Source of the DNA: Leptospira congkakensis
GTDB lineage: Bacteria > Spirochaetota > Leptospiria > Leptospirales > Leptospiraceae
Assembly: GCF_004770265.1 (NCBI RefSeq)
Contig: NZ_RQGQ01000011.1
Span: forward strand, 62,001-126,000
DNA: 64,000 bases
Reading direction: 5' to 3'
Shown: one piece after another, positions 19,427 to 29,039 of the stretch
How the letters are laid out: the number at the start of each line of letters is the position of its first letter
Position numbering within the stretch: position 1 is the first letter of the stretch
Translations under genes and position numbers: made by a program
The notes under the pieces: model-generated
What the model was told of the DNA's origin: nothing
Database searches by the model: none
The model's input: the letters and a program-made list of their open reading frames with translations, nothing else

Positions 19427-20325
19427 AATCCGCTCAAACAATCGACATAACCATCATTGGTGGCAGCTTTTCTGGACTCTCCGCTGCCCTTTCCCTTGTT
19501 CGTTCTCTTAGGAACATCATTGTAATTGATTCCGAAAGACCTTGTAACAAAACCACACCCGCTTCGCATAACTTTATCACTCACGATGGAGAATCTCCGA
19601 GCCAAATTCGCTCTAAAGCTCTAACGGACTTAAAAGAATATCCAAACTTTAAACTTCAGTTAGGTGAAGTAACCGAAATTCAAAAACAAAAATCAGGATA
19701 TTTAGTAAAAGGAAATGGATTTACAGAAATCCTAACCACTAAAATTATTTTTGCCACAGGACTAAAGGATATCTTACCTGAGATTCCTGGGTTTGTTGAA
19801 TCTTGGGGAAAATCTGTCATCCATTGCCCCTATTGTCACGGATATGAATATGTGGGAAATAAAACAGGACTATGGATGAATGAATCAGGTATATTCGAAC
19901 ATTCTAAATTCTTAAAACACTGGTCTAAAGAACTGACTGTTTACACAAACGGCCCAATCCAATTTCCAAAAGAAGAACAAATTCAATTAGAAAAAGAAGG
20001 GATTTCGATTGTTACGGAAGTGGTGAAAACCCTGGTTCATAAAGAAGGCCAAATTTCTGCCATCCGATTGGACTCCGGAAAAGAAATTCCCATAGAGGCA
20101 CTCTACACAAGGTTACCTATGGTACAACATTCAAAGTTACCAGAAGAACTTGGATGCAAACTCCTTCCGAGTGGTCATATAGAGGTTTCTAATTTGTATG
20201 AAACGAATGTTTCCGGTGTTTATGCAGTAGGAGATATGGCTTCGATGTTTCGATCGGTGGCACATGCAGTCCACTCTGGAAACATCGCAGGTGCTATGCT
20301 CAACCGATCGATAATTTTGTCTTAA
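19423..20325 (+). CDS. Thioredoxin reductase-like FAD/NAD(P) oxidoreductase
   Basis: 300 residues. The FAD-binding motif is GGSFSGLSAA at 13-22, the redox-active disulfide is CPYC at 135-138 (in HCPYCHGYE), and the second FAD motif is YAVGDMAS near 268. The CPYCHGYE form is typical of a branch of low-molecular-weight TrxB-like flavoproteins (related to GliT-type dithiol oxidases and ferredoxin-independent relatives) rather than canonical TrxB with CATC. It probably reduces or oxidises a small dithiol; substrate unknown. Its stop abuts the stop of the convergent gene. The only plausible start lies inside a hairpin. Confidence 0.82.
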   Translation: MESAQTIDITIIGGSFSGLSAALSLVRSLRNIIVIDSERPCNKTTPASHNFITHDGESPSQIRSKALTDLKEYPNFKLQLGEVTEIQKQKSGYLVKGNGFTEILTTKIIFATGLKDILPEIPGFVESWGKSVIHCPYCHGYEYVGNKTGLWMNESGIFEHSKFLKHWSKELTVYTNGPIQFPKEEQIQLEKEGISIVTEVVKTLVHKEGQISAIRLDSGKEIPIEALYTRLPMVQHSKLPEELGCKLLPSGHIEVSNLYETNVSGVYAVGDMASMFRSVAHAVHSGNIAGAMLNRSIILS

Positions 20326-21012
20326 TTAAACTTCTTCTACAAAATAGGGTCTTGTGTATTCCCTGACAATTTCCACCACAAAACGACCCCAGGATTTGGG
20401 GTCTTCTTGAGAGATATTGACCTGTTTGATTTTTGGAAAATAGGCAGCGGGTTTAAAAACAGAATGGGTTAACTCCAAGGCTCTGAGGTAGTTGTCCAAT
20501 CGTTTTACTTTTACAAAATTGATGATTTCGTTTTGGATTTTTTCTTTGGGGAGGTATCCCACAATGATCATCCGCGGGAATAGGTTTTTTTTCAGTAGGC
20601 CGATGAAGTCTTCAAAACTATCCACTCGGTCGATAAACCCTTCGTAGGCACCACCACCCAAGTTCATGATCTGGGTTACGATATCCATAGAAAAGGAAAC
20701 CCCTTCCATGGTAGACATATCAGAGATGATGACAAGCCCCTCGTCCGGTTGGAAGACCTTAAACATATCCACGCCCTTAAAATGGCGGCGGAGGAGTTTG
20801 GCAGCCGAAACATCGATTTCCTGTGCCTTGGCAAGGAGAACCTTCCCCTGAGGGTCGAGAATAGGGTCTCGCGTGATGAGATACCGTTTTTTCACGGCAT
20901 TTTGGTTCATGACTCGAAAGGCCTTTACTTTTTCCTCGATTTCATCCAAGGTTGAGTATCCAATCTTAAGTACATTTTCCCGTTTGCGTTTCCCGATGTC
21001 TGTTTCTTCCAT
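20326..21012 (-). CDS. Conserved-looking cytoplasmic protein of unknown function
   Basis: 228 residues with no signal peptide, membrane segment or motif that I recognise. The segment [19 protein letters not shown], followed by helices, resembles the small beta-hairpin modules found at the N terminus of some HD-GYP and signalling proteins, but the similarity is weak. The remainder alternates short strands and helices ([28 protein letters not shown]). It is divergent from the lipoprotein gene at 21096, and its stop codon touches that of the flavoprotein gene. Confidence 0.6.
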   Translation of the reverse strand: MEETDIGKRKRENVLKIGYSTLDEIEEKVKAFRVMNQNAVKKRYLITRDPILDPQGKVLLAKAQEIDVSAAKLLRRHFKGVDMFKVFQPDEGLVIISDMSTMEGVSFSMDIVTQIMNLGGGAYEGFIDRVDSFEDFIGLLKKNLFPRMIIVGYLPKEKIQNEIINFVKVKRLDNYLRALELTHSVFKPAAYFPKIKQVNISQEDPKSWGRFVVEIVREYTRPYFVEEV

Positions 21013-21095
21013 GAAAGCTTGGTGCCTAAATCTTTGTATTGCTTATCCTATGGCAATTCTACCAATGTATAGCATATTTTTGTCTAAGGAATAGA

Positions 21096-21500
21096 ATGAG
21101 GTTTAATTTTTCCCTATTTCCCCTACTCTTACTTGTCATCAGCTGTTCTTCGGTGGATTTTATCCCAGAACCTGATTATAGGCCAAATGATTCCCGTTAT
21201 AAGGTCAAATCCTGGGAAGATGTTGAAATTCTCCGTGAACGTCCCAAACGTCTCTTTAAAATTGTAGGAGAGGTGATCATTCGCAATACGGAAGACCTCA
21301 CTTGGGATGATTATGAGCCGCGTGTGAAAAAGGATATGTTCCAACGCAATATTGATGGAGTTTGGATGACAGAAAAAAACCAAACTCATATCGATTCGGT
21401 TACGGTGGAAACGATGGACCAAAAAGGTCGTTCCACCAATTCCTACTTACAAAAATCGACCCTCCCTAGTTGGAAGGGATATGCCTATAGGTACAAATAG
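21096..21500 (+). CDS. Small lipoprotein of unknown function
   Basis: 134 residues from the ATG at 21096, which has AAGGA six bases upstream. The frame extends further upstream to 21039, but the 21096 start gives a clean lipoprotein signal (MRFNFSLFPLLLLVISC, lipidated Cys17). The mature part is charged with a compact fold and no recognised domain (VEILRERPKRLFKIVGEVII). The downstream gene begins six bases after the stop, so they are likely co-transcribed. Confidence 0.72.
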   Translation: MRFNFSLFPLLLLVISCSSVDFIPEPDYRPNDSRYKVKSWEDVEILRERPKRLFKIVGEVIIRNTEDLTWDDYEPRVKKDMFQRNIDGVWMTEKNQTHIDSVTVETMDQKGRSTNSYLQKSTLPSWKGYAYRYK

Positions 21501-21506
21501 AATTTT

Positions 21507-21998
21507 ATGCCGAGAATCTTTGACTCAGAAATCTATGTAGCTCCGAATGATGAATGGATCTTTCGTGAGAACAAAATCGATAAAGAAGAGATTTTACAAT
21601 ACTTCCGAAACAATCTCCATGGAAATCCTAAGGGAGTTTATATTGAGAACAAATTCGGAGAACTCTCCGAACATGGATACGTAAAAATTGATGGATGCCC
21701 CTGCCATGTATTACATGTGGAACCAACCAATCATGAATTAGTATTTCATACGGATGATGGAAGGAGTTATCCTTTTGGTGAATTTGAAATTTATGAAACG
21801 AGTGATGGTGGGCTAATAGGCCTTCGTTCCGCAGAAGAAAAAATAAAATACAGGTTCACTTGGAATGCTGCAAAAGAACTTTCGGATCATTTAGAAGAAG
21901 AAGGTGAATCCACCTATTTGGAATGGAACGGAGTGAAAATGGAAGTGCCTAAGTATTTGGGAGAGATTGTTGTCCCTCTCCCAACAGATTTTTCTTAA
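21507..21998 (+). CDS. DUF1285-like protein
   Basis: 163 residues, soluble and acidic. The order NDEWIFRENKIDKEEILQYF, then VKIDGCPCHVLHVEP, then VFHTDDGR resembles DUF1285 proteins, small two-domain proteins of unknown role. The match is from pattern memory and not certain. It lies six bases after the lipoprotein gene; its last four bases overlap the end of the convergent TPR gene. Confidence 0.5.
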   Translation: MPRIFDSEIYVAPNDEWIFRENKIDKEEILQYFRNNLHGNPKGVYIENKFGELSEHGYVKIDGCPCHVLHVEPTNHELVFHTDDGRSYPFGEFEIYETSDGGLIGLRSAEEKIKYRFTWNAAKELSDHLEEEGESTYLEWNGVKMEVPKYLGEIVVPLPTDFS

Positions 21999-22480
21999 TT
22001 AGAAGGAGCTTCTTCGTCAGATTTTAATTCTCTCCAAAGATCATTTGCTTCTGAAAAGTCTTTCTTCAAAGTCAGTGCTTTATGAAGGTATTGTAAGGAT
22101 CTTTCTGGACGATTCCATAACTTATATAATGTTGCTAGATTAAAATAAGAAATATGAGGGGCGTCGTTACGTTCACAACGAATGGATTTTTTTAGCCAAT
22201 ACACGGCTTCTTTATCATTGCCCATACGTAATAATAAAACACCAATTTCATTACATGGATTTCCATACTCATGGTTTAGGCTCACCGCTTTGTAATAGGA
22301 AGCAAGGGCATCTGACCATTGGCCGAGGGCGTTTTGGACCAAACCTAAATAAAAATAGGCTTCTTCGGATTCTTCCAATTCCAAACTGGAACGAAGGTGG
22401 AATTCGGCTCGGTCTAAATCACCGACTTTGAAATGGTCTTTTGCTAAATCTAATGAAAGTTGGAAAGAACTAGAAGACAA
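21995..22480 (-). CDS. TPR repeat protein
   Basis: 161 residues composed of about four tetratricopeptide repeats: GDLDRAEFHLRSSLELEESE, EEAYFYLGLVQNALGQW, EIGVLLLRMGNDKEAVYWLK and FNLATLYKLWNRPERSLQYL. No signal peptide or membrane segment. TPRs bind peptides or partner proteins, and no specific role can be read from this one. It follows dxs on the same strand by 62 bases and could be the last gene of that long block. Confidence 0.8.
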   Translation of the reverse strand: MSSSSFQLSLDLAKDHFKVGDLDRAEFHLRSSLELEESEEAYFYLGLVQNALGQWSDALASYYKAVSLNHEYGNPCNEIGVLLLRMGNDKEAVYWLKKSIRCERNDAPHISYFNLATLYKLWNRPERSLQYLHKALTLKKDFSEANDLWRELKSDEEAPSN

Positions 22481-22542
22481 TGAGATACTCGCCTGTTTTC
22501 TTTCATTTTCGGAAGACTTAAAAAATCTCCGTAAAACTATTT

Positions 22543-24432
22543 TTATTTTTTCAAAGACAAAACGAGTTCTTCCGCGATATGCGAAGCAGTCAGTCGGTAA
22601 TGATCCAAAATCTGATTCCTTTCCCCATGGTGGATGGGTTCTGGCGGCAAGGCAAAGGTCTTCAAAAATTTGCTCAAGAAGTCAGATGGAATTTCATTCA
22701 AAAGAAAACCAGAAGCACCGGCATGGATATAACTTTCATCCAAAATCACAAATCGTTGGTTCTTTTCAATTTGTCCATGGACAAGTTCCTTATCATAAGG
22801 TCGTAACCAGAAAAGATCTACGACGGAAACGGAAATTCCTTTTTGTTTCAAAATCTCCGCTACAGCAGTTGCGATTGGCAACATAAACCCAACAGAAAGA
22901 ATGAGTAAATCTTTTCCCTCGATAACCAACCGGCCTTTTGCCTTTTTGATTGTTTGAGGAGAATCAAACTTTAACTCACGTAAGTCGCCATTATCTTTCG
23001 GGAAACGAATGGCGATCGGGTGTTCTGTATAATCCTTCATAAAATGTAGGCTATCAATGATGTCTTGTGCGGAACTTGGAACAATGATGTCCATGTTGGG
23101 AAGCCCAGCCAAGTATCCAAGATCCGACAAACCTTGGTGAGTTTCGCCGTCCGGGCCAACAATTCCAGCACGATCGATCACAAACCGAACTGGTAAGTTC
23201 ATAAGAGAAACATCTTCCACAAGTTGGTCCATAGCTCTTGTGAGAAATGTGGAATAAATACACATAAAAGGAATGGCGCCACCACTTGTCATCGCACCAG
23301 CAAATGCGACCGAATGTTGTTCCGCGATCCCCACATCAAATGTATGAGTTGGATAAGTTTCTTGGTATTCCCTAAGTCCCGAACCTTCAATCATCGCAGG
23401 AGTGATGACGGCAATTCGTTTGTCTTTGTCTGTTAAATCGGTAAGTGTTTTTCCAACAATTTTAGAAAGACTGATTTTATTGGAGTCAGAAGAAGCCATC
23501 TTCCCCGACTCTTTGTTAAACGGTGTGACACCATGATATTTGATGGGATCCGCTTCAGCAGGTTTGTAACCTTTTCCTTTTTGCGTTAATACATGCAAAA
23601 GGATGGGACCTTGGATTTTAGAAAGGTTTTGCAACATGTGAACCACACGATTCACATCGTGACCATCAATCGGTCCAAAATAAGTAAATCCCAAATCTTC
23701 AAAAAGTCCACCAGGACGCATCATAAAATGTTTAAAAGAAGTTTCCATATTATGAGCAAGTGCTTGTAACGCAGGCCCAATGAGCGGAATCCATTTTAAA
23801 AAACTATAAAATGCCGTTTTACCTTTGTTATAGATCTGAGAAGAGATGATACGATTGAGATAATTAGAAATGGAACCCACGTTTTTGGAAATCGACATGT
23901 AGTTATCATTCAAAATGACTAACATATTCGGTTTGATATGACCACCGTGGTTCATGGCTTCAATGGCCATTCCTGTGGCAATGGATGCATCTCCAATGAC
24001 AGCAGTTACTTTGTAATCTTTTCCTAGTAAGTCACGGGCGCAGGCCTCACCAAGTGCCTGGGAAATAGAAGTCCCTGCATGGCCAGTGTTGTACAAATCA
24101 TATTCCGATTCCTCTCGTTTGGGAAAACCGGATAGTCCTTGCCACTTACGAACGGTAGGAAGTTCTTTTTTTCTACCTGTGAGAATTTTATGAGGATAGG
24201 TTTGGTGACCCACGTCCCAGATGATTTTGTCAGTAGGAGTTTGGAACACATAGTGAAGGGCAACAGTAAGTTCCACAACACCTAGGTTACTAGCAAAATG
24301 CCCTCCCACGTCGGAGAGGGTGTCGATGATGTATTCCCGAAGGTCATGGCAGACCTCGGGGAGTTCTGCTTCTGTTATCTTTCTAAGGTCTTCCGGAAAT
24401 TGGATTTTGTCGAGATAAGGATAAGATGGCAT
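22543..24432 (-). CDS. dxs: 1-deoxy-D-xylulose-5-phosphate synthase
   Basis: 629 residues, full length. It condenses pyruvate and glyceraldehyde 3-phosphate with thiamine diphosphate, the entry step of the MEP isoprenoid pathway. ThDP-binding GDASIATGMAIEAMNHGG, the transketolase core DVGIAEQHSVAFAGAM and the C-terminal domain are present. dxr and uppS, two later genes of the same route to undecaprenyl diphosphate, lie upstream in the same co-directional block. It starts seven bases after the cyclase gene, so it is co-transcribed with it. Confidence 0.96.
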   Translation of the reverse strand: MPSYPYLDKIQFPEDLRKITEAELPEVCHDLREYIIDTLSDVGGHFASNLGVVELTVALHYVFQTPTDKIIWDVGHQTYPHKILTGRKKELPTVRKWQGLSGFPKREESEYDLYNTGHAGTSISQALGEACARDLLGKDYKVTAVIGDASIATGMAIEAMNHGGHIKPNMLVILNDNYMSISKNVGSISNYLNRIISSQIYNKGKTAFYSFLKWIPLIGPALQALAHNMETSFKHFMMRPGGLFEDLGFTYFGPIDGHDVNRVVHMLQNLSKIQGPILLHVLTQKGKGYKPAEADPIKYHGVTPFNKESGKMASSDSNKISLSKIVGKTLTDLTDKDKRIAVITPAMIEGSGLREYQETYPTHTFDVGIAEQHSVAFAGAMTSGGAIPFMCIYSTFLTRAMDQLVEDVSLMNLPVRFVIDRAGIVGPDGETHQGLSDLGYLAGLPNMDIIVPSSAQDIIDSLHFMKDYTEHPIAIRFPKDNGDLRELKFDSPQTIKKAKGRLVIEGKDLLILSVGFMLPIATAVAEILKQKGISVSVVDLFWLRPYDKELVHGQIEKNQRFVILDESYIHAGASGFLLNEIPSDFLSKFLKTFALPPEPIHHGERNQILDHYRLTASHIAEELVLSLKK

Positions 24433-24439
24433 GTAAACT

Positions 24440-26767
24440 TCATGTTGCCGCCTTTTGGAGTGGCCGCTTCATTTTCTCCATATCTTCTGGGTTTGTGATT
24501 CCAAGCAATTCGTAAATCCGAACAGGTTGGGTTTTTCCTTTTACTCGCACTAAATCCAGTTCTCGAGCCACCACTCTGTCTTTCACTTTTTCGTAAGTGT
24601 ATTCAGAAATGATCACATTTGTGGTGTACATTTTATTGGATCCTTCTAATCGGGATCCAAGATTGATGGTATCACCCATACAGGTATATTCCATCCTGTG
24701 AGAAGATCCCATATTCCCCACAACCGCTGGGCCAGAGTTCAAACCACATCCAATATCGATCACAGGAACATTTCGTTCTGCCCATTTTTGTTGGAGGACT
24801 TTTAAATAATCTAACTGAACGAGTGAGGCAACACAAGCATAGTACGCGTGGTCTTCGAGTGGAACCGGAGCTCCCCAGAATGCCATGATCGCATCTCCCA
24901 TATATTTATCGATGGTTCCCTTGTATTCAATGATTATGTCCGTCATTGCCGACAGGTATTCGTTCAGTAATTTTACTAAATCTTCTGGACCTAACTGTTC
25001 GGAAATAGTCGTGAACCCGCGAACGTCAGAGAAGAAAATGGTGATTTCTCTTTTGGATCCACCAAGAGCCAAGTTGTCAGGGTGTTTGAGAAGTTCATCC
25101 ACAACGTCTTTGGATACGAATTTGGAGAAGGTTTGACGAATGTATTTTACGTTCTCTTCTTCTGTTAAGATTCTAAATCCAATGATGGCCACAAATACAA
25201 CAATCTGTTCGATCGTTACCGAAGGAAGGACAGTGATGAGGTTGAAGGTTTGGAAAATATAAAGAGCAGCTACAACATAAAGTAAGAGCTGGGTCAACAT
25301 AATCGCAAAACCGATATGTGTTTTTACCCTTGGTTGCAAAAAGCCAATCATCACACCAAGACCAACATAAATTAGGAAAATTCCCCAGTTGGGAACAGTG
25401 GAAAGAAAATCTTGGTTTAAGATGGTGTTTACGGCATGAGCGTGGTGTTCAATTCCTGACATATCACCAAACGGAGATAAGTGGGAGTCTTTAGAAGCCC
25501 CACGACCGGTTGCATAATACATCGCTACAAGAAAGATTTTGTTACTGATTTGGTTTGCTTCGAGTAATTCAGCGTCCCAATCATTCGTAACTTCAAAAAT
25601 TTCGTTTTGTTTGAAGGAATAACGTCCGCCGACAAAGTTGATTTCCATTTGACCTTCCCAGTCAATAGGAATCACAACTTCTCGCTTTTCGTTCGGAACT
25701 TGCATCACGTCTCTTTCTTCAAATTTTCGTTCTTTGATGTTAAACTCACGAATGATCTTTTTGGGAATATTGGACAATTTGATATAATGTCCCATATTGA
25801 CTTCCACATCTCTTTGAACGTCAATACCGTAGTATTTACAAACAATGAGTAAGTCGATGGATGGGAAATATTCGGTTTCTCTTTCTCTGCCTGAATTATA
25901 AACCTTTACCACAAGTGGCATTTTACGATTCAAACCAGATTCATCTTTTTTTACGTTCGCAAAACCGAGACCAGCTGACAATTCAGCGATGGGTTCAATC
26001 GGAGGTTGAGGGAACTTCACCCAAGAAATTCCTGCATCGTTTTCATCGATGACATTTTTCAATTGAAACTTACGTAGGATATCAATTCGTTTTTCTAAAT
26101 TGAGAACAGCCTCCTTCGATTCCGCACTGACTTCCATTGGAAAGTCGAAAAGGACATTCCGGTTCTTTTGAAGAGCTGCTGCCATCTCTTCCGTTTGACC
26201 GGGTTTGTAATCTACGAAGAAAATATCGAACATCAGAATGTTGTTCGAATCTTTAAAAGTTTCTATGATGTCTGCGTAATAACTCCAAGGCAAAGGCCAA
26301 GTCCCTTGTAATTTTTCGAGTGATTCTGTTGTGATACCAATAATATTGATATCCTTACGGGCCTTAGCTGGTGGTTGGAACTGGATGTATTCAATACGGC
26401 CCGTGTCCCCTTCGCTTTCTGTTTTTGTATTAGAACCACGTAGAAATTGGAATCTTGTGGAAACGGAATTTTCTTCCAAATCTTTGAGTGGTTGGAAAGT
26501 ATTTACCATTGCATACATAAAAATGGCAATTACATAAGACAACCAAATGGCACCTGACTTTTGTTTGTCTTTAGAAACCTTTTCAATGGTTTTATAAACA
26601 AAGTAAGAGGAAACAAGTAAGGCAAGTAAACCACCGATAAGGAAGGAAAATTCATATTCCCATCCTGTCATGATGACAGAAATGATCACACCGAGTGTTC
26701 CTAGGGTGGCAACGGTAACACTGAGATAGTCCAAAATCGAAAGCGATTTTGATTCTTTGTCGGACAT
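24440..26767 (-). CDS. CHASE2-domain adenylate/guanylate cyclase
   Basis: 775 residues. Two N-terminal membrane segments (about 15-60) and a short helix lead into a large extracytoplasmic CHASE2 sensor domain (about 130-400), followed by three membrane segments (about 455-535) and a class III cyclase domain (about 570-755). Metal-binding Asp lies in FFSDVRGFTT; KYMGDAIMAFWG and CMGDTINLGSRLEG complete the catalytic site. The Lys and Asp/Thr pattern fits adenylate cyclase. A clear AAAGAGG precedes the ATG. It sits between trpA and dxs on the same strand. Such sensors are numerous in Leptospira; the signal is unknown. Confidence 0.92.
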   Translation of the reverse strand: MSDKESKSLSILDYLSVTVATLGTLGVIISVIMTGWEYEFSFLIGGLLALLVSSYFVYKTIEKVSKDKQKSGAIWLSYVIAIFMYAMVNTFQPLKDLEENSVSTRFQFLRGSNTKTESEGDTGRIEYIQFQPPAKARKDINIIGITTESLEKLQGTWPLPWSYYADIIETFKDSNNILMFDIFFVDYKPGQTEEMAAALQKNRNVLFDFPMEVSAESKEAVLNLEKRIDILRKFQLKNVIDENDAGISWVKFPQPPIEPIAELSAGLGFANVKKDESGLNRKMPLVVKVYNSGRERETEYFPSIDLLIVCKYYGIDVQRDVEVNMGHYIKLSNIPKKIIREFNIKERKFEERDVMQVPNEKREVVIPIDWEGQMEINFVGGRYSFKQNEIFEVTNDWDAELLEANQISNKIFLVAMYYATGRGASKDSHLSPFGDMSGIEHHAHAVNTILNQDFLSTVPNWGIFLIYVGLGVMIGFLQPRVKTHIGFAIMLTQLLLYVVAALYIFQTFNLITVLPSVTIEQIVVFVAIIGFRILTEEENVKYIRQTFSKFVSKDVVDELLKHPDNLALGGSKREITIFFSDVRGFTTISEQLGPEDLVKLLNEYLSAMTDIIIEYKGTIDKYMGDAIMAFWGAPVPLEDHAYYACVASLVQLDYLKVLQQKWAERNVPVIDIGCGLNSGPAVVGNMGSSHRMEYTCMGDTINLGSRLEGSNKMYTTNVIISEYTYEKVKDRVVARELDLVRVKGKTQPVRIYELLGITNPEDMEKMKRPLQKAAT

Positions 26768-26857
26768 AGAGCCTCTTTATTCGTTTGGGAATTTCCGACC
26801 ATTTTCCCGGAATTTTTAAAGAGACTCAAATGTTTTTGAAAGATTCAGGAAAAAAAT

Positions 26858-27658
26858 TTAGGAAATTGATGCCCTGATTTTTGAAATGTAATCCGCCAAT
26901 GCCGTAACGGTTTTGGTTTTGTCCGATCCGTTTTCTTCGATGACCCGTTGGATGGCAGAACCAATGATGATTCCGTCCGCATACTGAGAAATTTGGTTGG
27001 CTTGGTCGGGAGTGGAGATTCCAAACCCAGCACAAATCGGCAATTGGATAGTATCCTTTAAGAATTTGATTCTTTCTTTCAAATCGACCGAAAACTCACG
27101 TCTTTCCCCTGTCACCCCAAACGAAGTCACATAGTAAATGAAACCGGAAGATGTTTTGCTAAGAGCTTGGATCCTCTTTTTTTCAGAAGCCGGAGTGACC
27201 AAATGGATGAGATCCATATCCCGTAATTTTAGTTCTCGAAACAAAGTTTCACTTTCTTCTGTATCAAAAGGTAAGTCAGGAATCACAAGTCCAACAATTC
27301 CTGATTCCTTGGCTCGGTCTAAAAATTTCGTAATCCCACAATGGTAAATGGGATTGAAATAAGTTAGGTAAACAAGAGGAGTCTCAGGTTTGTGATCATG
27401 AATGGCTTTTGTAACCCGAAAGATTTCATCAAAAGAAAAACGATTTTTTAAAGAACGAGCCGCTGCCCTTTGGATGACGGGACCATCGGCAACAGGGTCA
27501 GAAAAAGGAATTCCAAGTTCTAAAATATCTGCCCCATTGTCTAAAATGGTTTTCCCAAATTCGATAGAATCATTATAGTTTGGATCCCCTAAGGTAAAAT
27601 AAGGGATAAACGCGGATTTAAAACGCCCACTCTCAAATAAGGATTTTATTTTACTCAT
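26858..27658 (-). CDS. trpA: Tryptophan synthase alpha chain
   Basis: 266 residues. It cleaves indole-3-glycerol phosphate to indole. The catalytic Glu is in LELGIPFSDPVADGP and the Asp is in GLVIPDLPFDT; the phosphate-binding GSAIQRVIEEN comes near the end. The ATG follows the trpB stop with no gap, as usual for the TrpAB complex. No other trp gene is in the window, so trpBA is separate from the rest of the pathway here. Confidence 0.96.
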   Translation of the reverse strand: MSKIKSLFESGRFKSAFIPYFTLGDPNYNDSIEFGKTILDNGADILELGIPFSDPVADGPVIQRAAARSLKNRFSFDEIFRVTKAIHDHKPETPLVYLTYFNPIYHCGITKFLDRAKESGIVGLVIPDLPFDTEESETLFRELKLRDMDLIHLVTPASEKKRIQALSKTSSGFIYYVTSFGVTGERREFSVDLKERIKFLKDTIQLPICAGFGISTPDQANQISQYADGIIIGSAIQRVIEENGSDKTKTVTALADYISKIRASIS

Positions 27659-28846
27659 TTACTTTCTTTCACCTAAAAGCCGCAAAACTTCCGTTACGTC
27701 CTTATCGCCCCGACCAGAAAGACAAATGACTAAATCTTTTTTCTTTCCTAAATCTTTGGCAACGTCACGTGCCACATGAAAAGCATGAGCTGTCTCAAGG
27801 GCAGGAATGATTCCTTCCACACGAGTGACCTCTAAAAAAGAATCTAATGCTTGTTCGTCTGTCACCATTCGGTAATCCACTCTACCCGTTTGGGAAAGAT
27901 AAGCATGTTCCGGTCCCACACCCGGGTAATCGAGTCCTGCGGAAACAGAATGTGCTGGAACAATTTGACCAAATTCATCTTGGATGATGAGAGTTTTTGT
28001 TCCATGTAAAAATCCTGTTTTTCCATAGGTTAAAGTAGCAGAATGTTCTCCTGGTTTTGGACCAAGACCTCCTGCTTCTGCTCCATAGATAGCGACTTGT
28101 TTGTCTTTTAAAAATGCATGGAACATACCAATGGAATTAGATCCTCCGCCCACACAAGCAACGATCGCATTGGGAAGTTTTTTGTTTCGTTTTTTAAACT
28201 CTGATCTTGCCTCTGATCCTATAAAAGATTGGAAGTCACGAACAATCATTGGAAAAGGATGTGGCCCAATGGCAGACCCAACAATGTAATGAGTTGTGGA
28301 TACATTGAGTGCCCAGTCTCTCATAGCTTCACTGGTGGCTTCTTTGAGAGTGGCTTCTCCCGCAGTGACTGGAAGAATTTTAGCACCTAACATCTCAATT
28401 TTTTTGGCATTGAGGTTTTGTCTTTCAACGTCAACAGCGCCCATGTAAACAACAGTTTCCATTCCAAACATCGCACCAACAGTTGCAGTTGCAAGACCAT
28501 GCTGGCCTGCTCCTGTTTCTGCGATGATCCGTTTTTTTCCCATATAACGTGCAACAAGCGCCTGCCCTATAGCATTATTAATTTTATGTGCGCCGGTATG
28601 ATTTAAATCTTCTCGTTTGAGCCAGATACGAGCACCTCCCCATAGTTTGGTGAGACGTTCGGCATAAGTCAGAGGACTAGGTCTTCCGACGTAGTTCTTT
28701 AAATAGTATTCGAGTTCTTTTTTGAACTTCTTACTTTTCTTTAACTTTTGATAGGTGGATTCAAGTTCTTCTAATGCTTCCGTTAAAATCTCAGGAGAGT
28801 AACGGCCACCGAATTCACCAAAATATCCAGGTAGGTTTTTGCCCAT
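27659..28846 (-). CDS. trpB: Tryptophan synthase beta chain
   Basis: 395 residues from the ATG at 28846. It joins indole and serine with PLP. The PLP lysine is in HTGAHKINN (Lys88), the phosphate loop GGGSNSIG and the family segment FGEFGGRYSPEIL are present. The open frame continues three codons to a TTG at 28855, but the ATG is the more likely start (MGKNLPGYFGEFGG). The 190-base space to proS upstream contains a G/C-run leader that could regulate it. Confidence 0.95.
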   Translation of the reverse strand: MGKNLPGYFGEFGGRYSPEILTEALEELESTYQKLKKSKKFKKELEYYLKNYVGRPSPLTYAERLTKLWGGARIWLKREDLNHTGAHKINNAIGQALVARYMGKKRIIAETGAGQHGLATATVGAMFGMETVVYMGAVDVERQNLNAKKIEMLGAKILPVTAGEATLKEATSEAMRDWALNVSTTHYIVGSAIGPHPFPMIVRDFQSFIGSEARSEFKKRNKKLPNAIVACVGGGSNSIGMFHAFLKDKQVAIYGAEAGGLGPKPGEHSATLTYGKTGFLHGTKTLIIQDEFGQIVPAHSVSAGLDYPGVGPEHAYLSQTGRVDYRMVTDEQALDSFLEVTRVEGIIPALETAHAFHVARDVAKDLGKKKDLVICLSGRGDKDVTEVLRLLGERK

Positions 28847-28869
28847 ATATCCCAAGATGAGAGGATGGG

Positions 28870-28982
28870 GGAATATGAAAACTGCTTCTTTTGTGGGGGG
28901 TGGGGGTTTTTGGGTACAGTCTCCCCGCCCTGATTTAAGGGTGGGGAACTAGACCCGCCACCCAATGGCTTCCTTTTATCAC
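28870..28982 (-). promoter_or_regulatory. Possible attenuator-like leader of trpBA
   Basis: In transcript order there are four G- or C-run segments: GGGTGGCGGG (28963-28954), CCCCACCCT (28946-28938), AGGGCGGGG (28931-28923) and a C-rich run (about 28914-28898). Segment 2 can pair with 1 or with 3, and 3 with 2 or 4, so the folds exclude each other. A 15-codon frame with a GTG start (28982-28935) contains one Trp codon and stops within segment 2-3. There is no T run, so classical transcription termination is not shown. It could instead be a dispersed intergenic hairpin. Confidence 0.3.
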
Positions 28983-29039
28983 AAAGCCCTAATTCTTGCG
29001 ACCCCTTCTCCCGATTCTAAAGAAAAAATCTGAAGAAGT

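Noticed and set aside
22428..22886. A 152-codon plus-strand frame across the TPR-dxs junction.
   Set aside because: It is antisense to the dxs C terminus and has no supporting signals.
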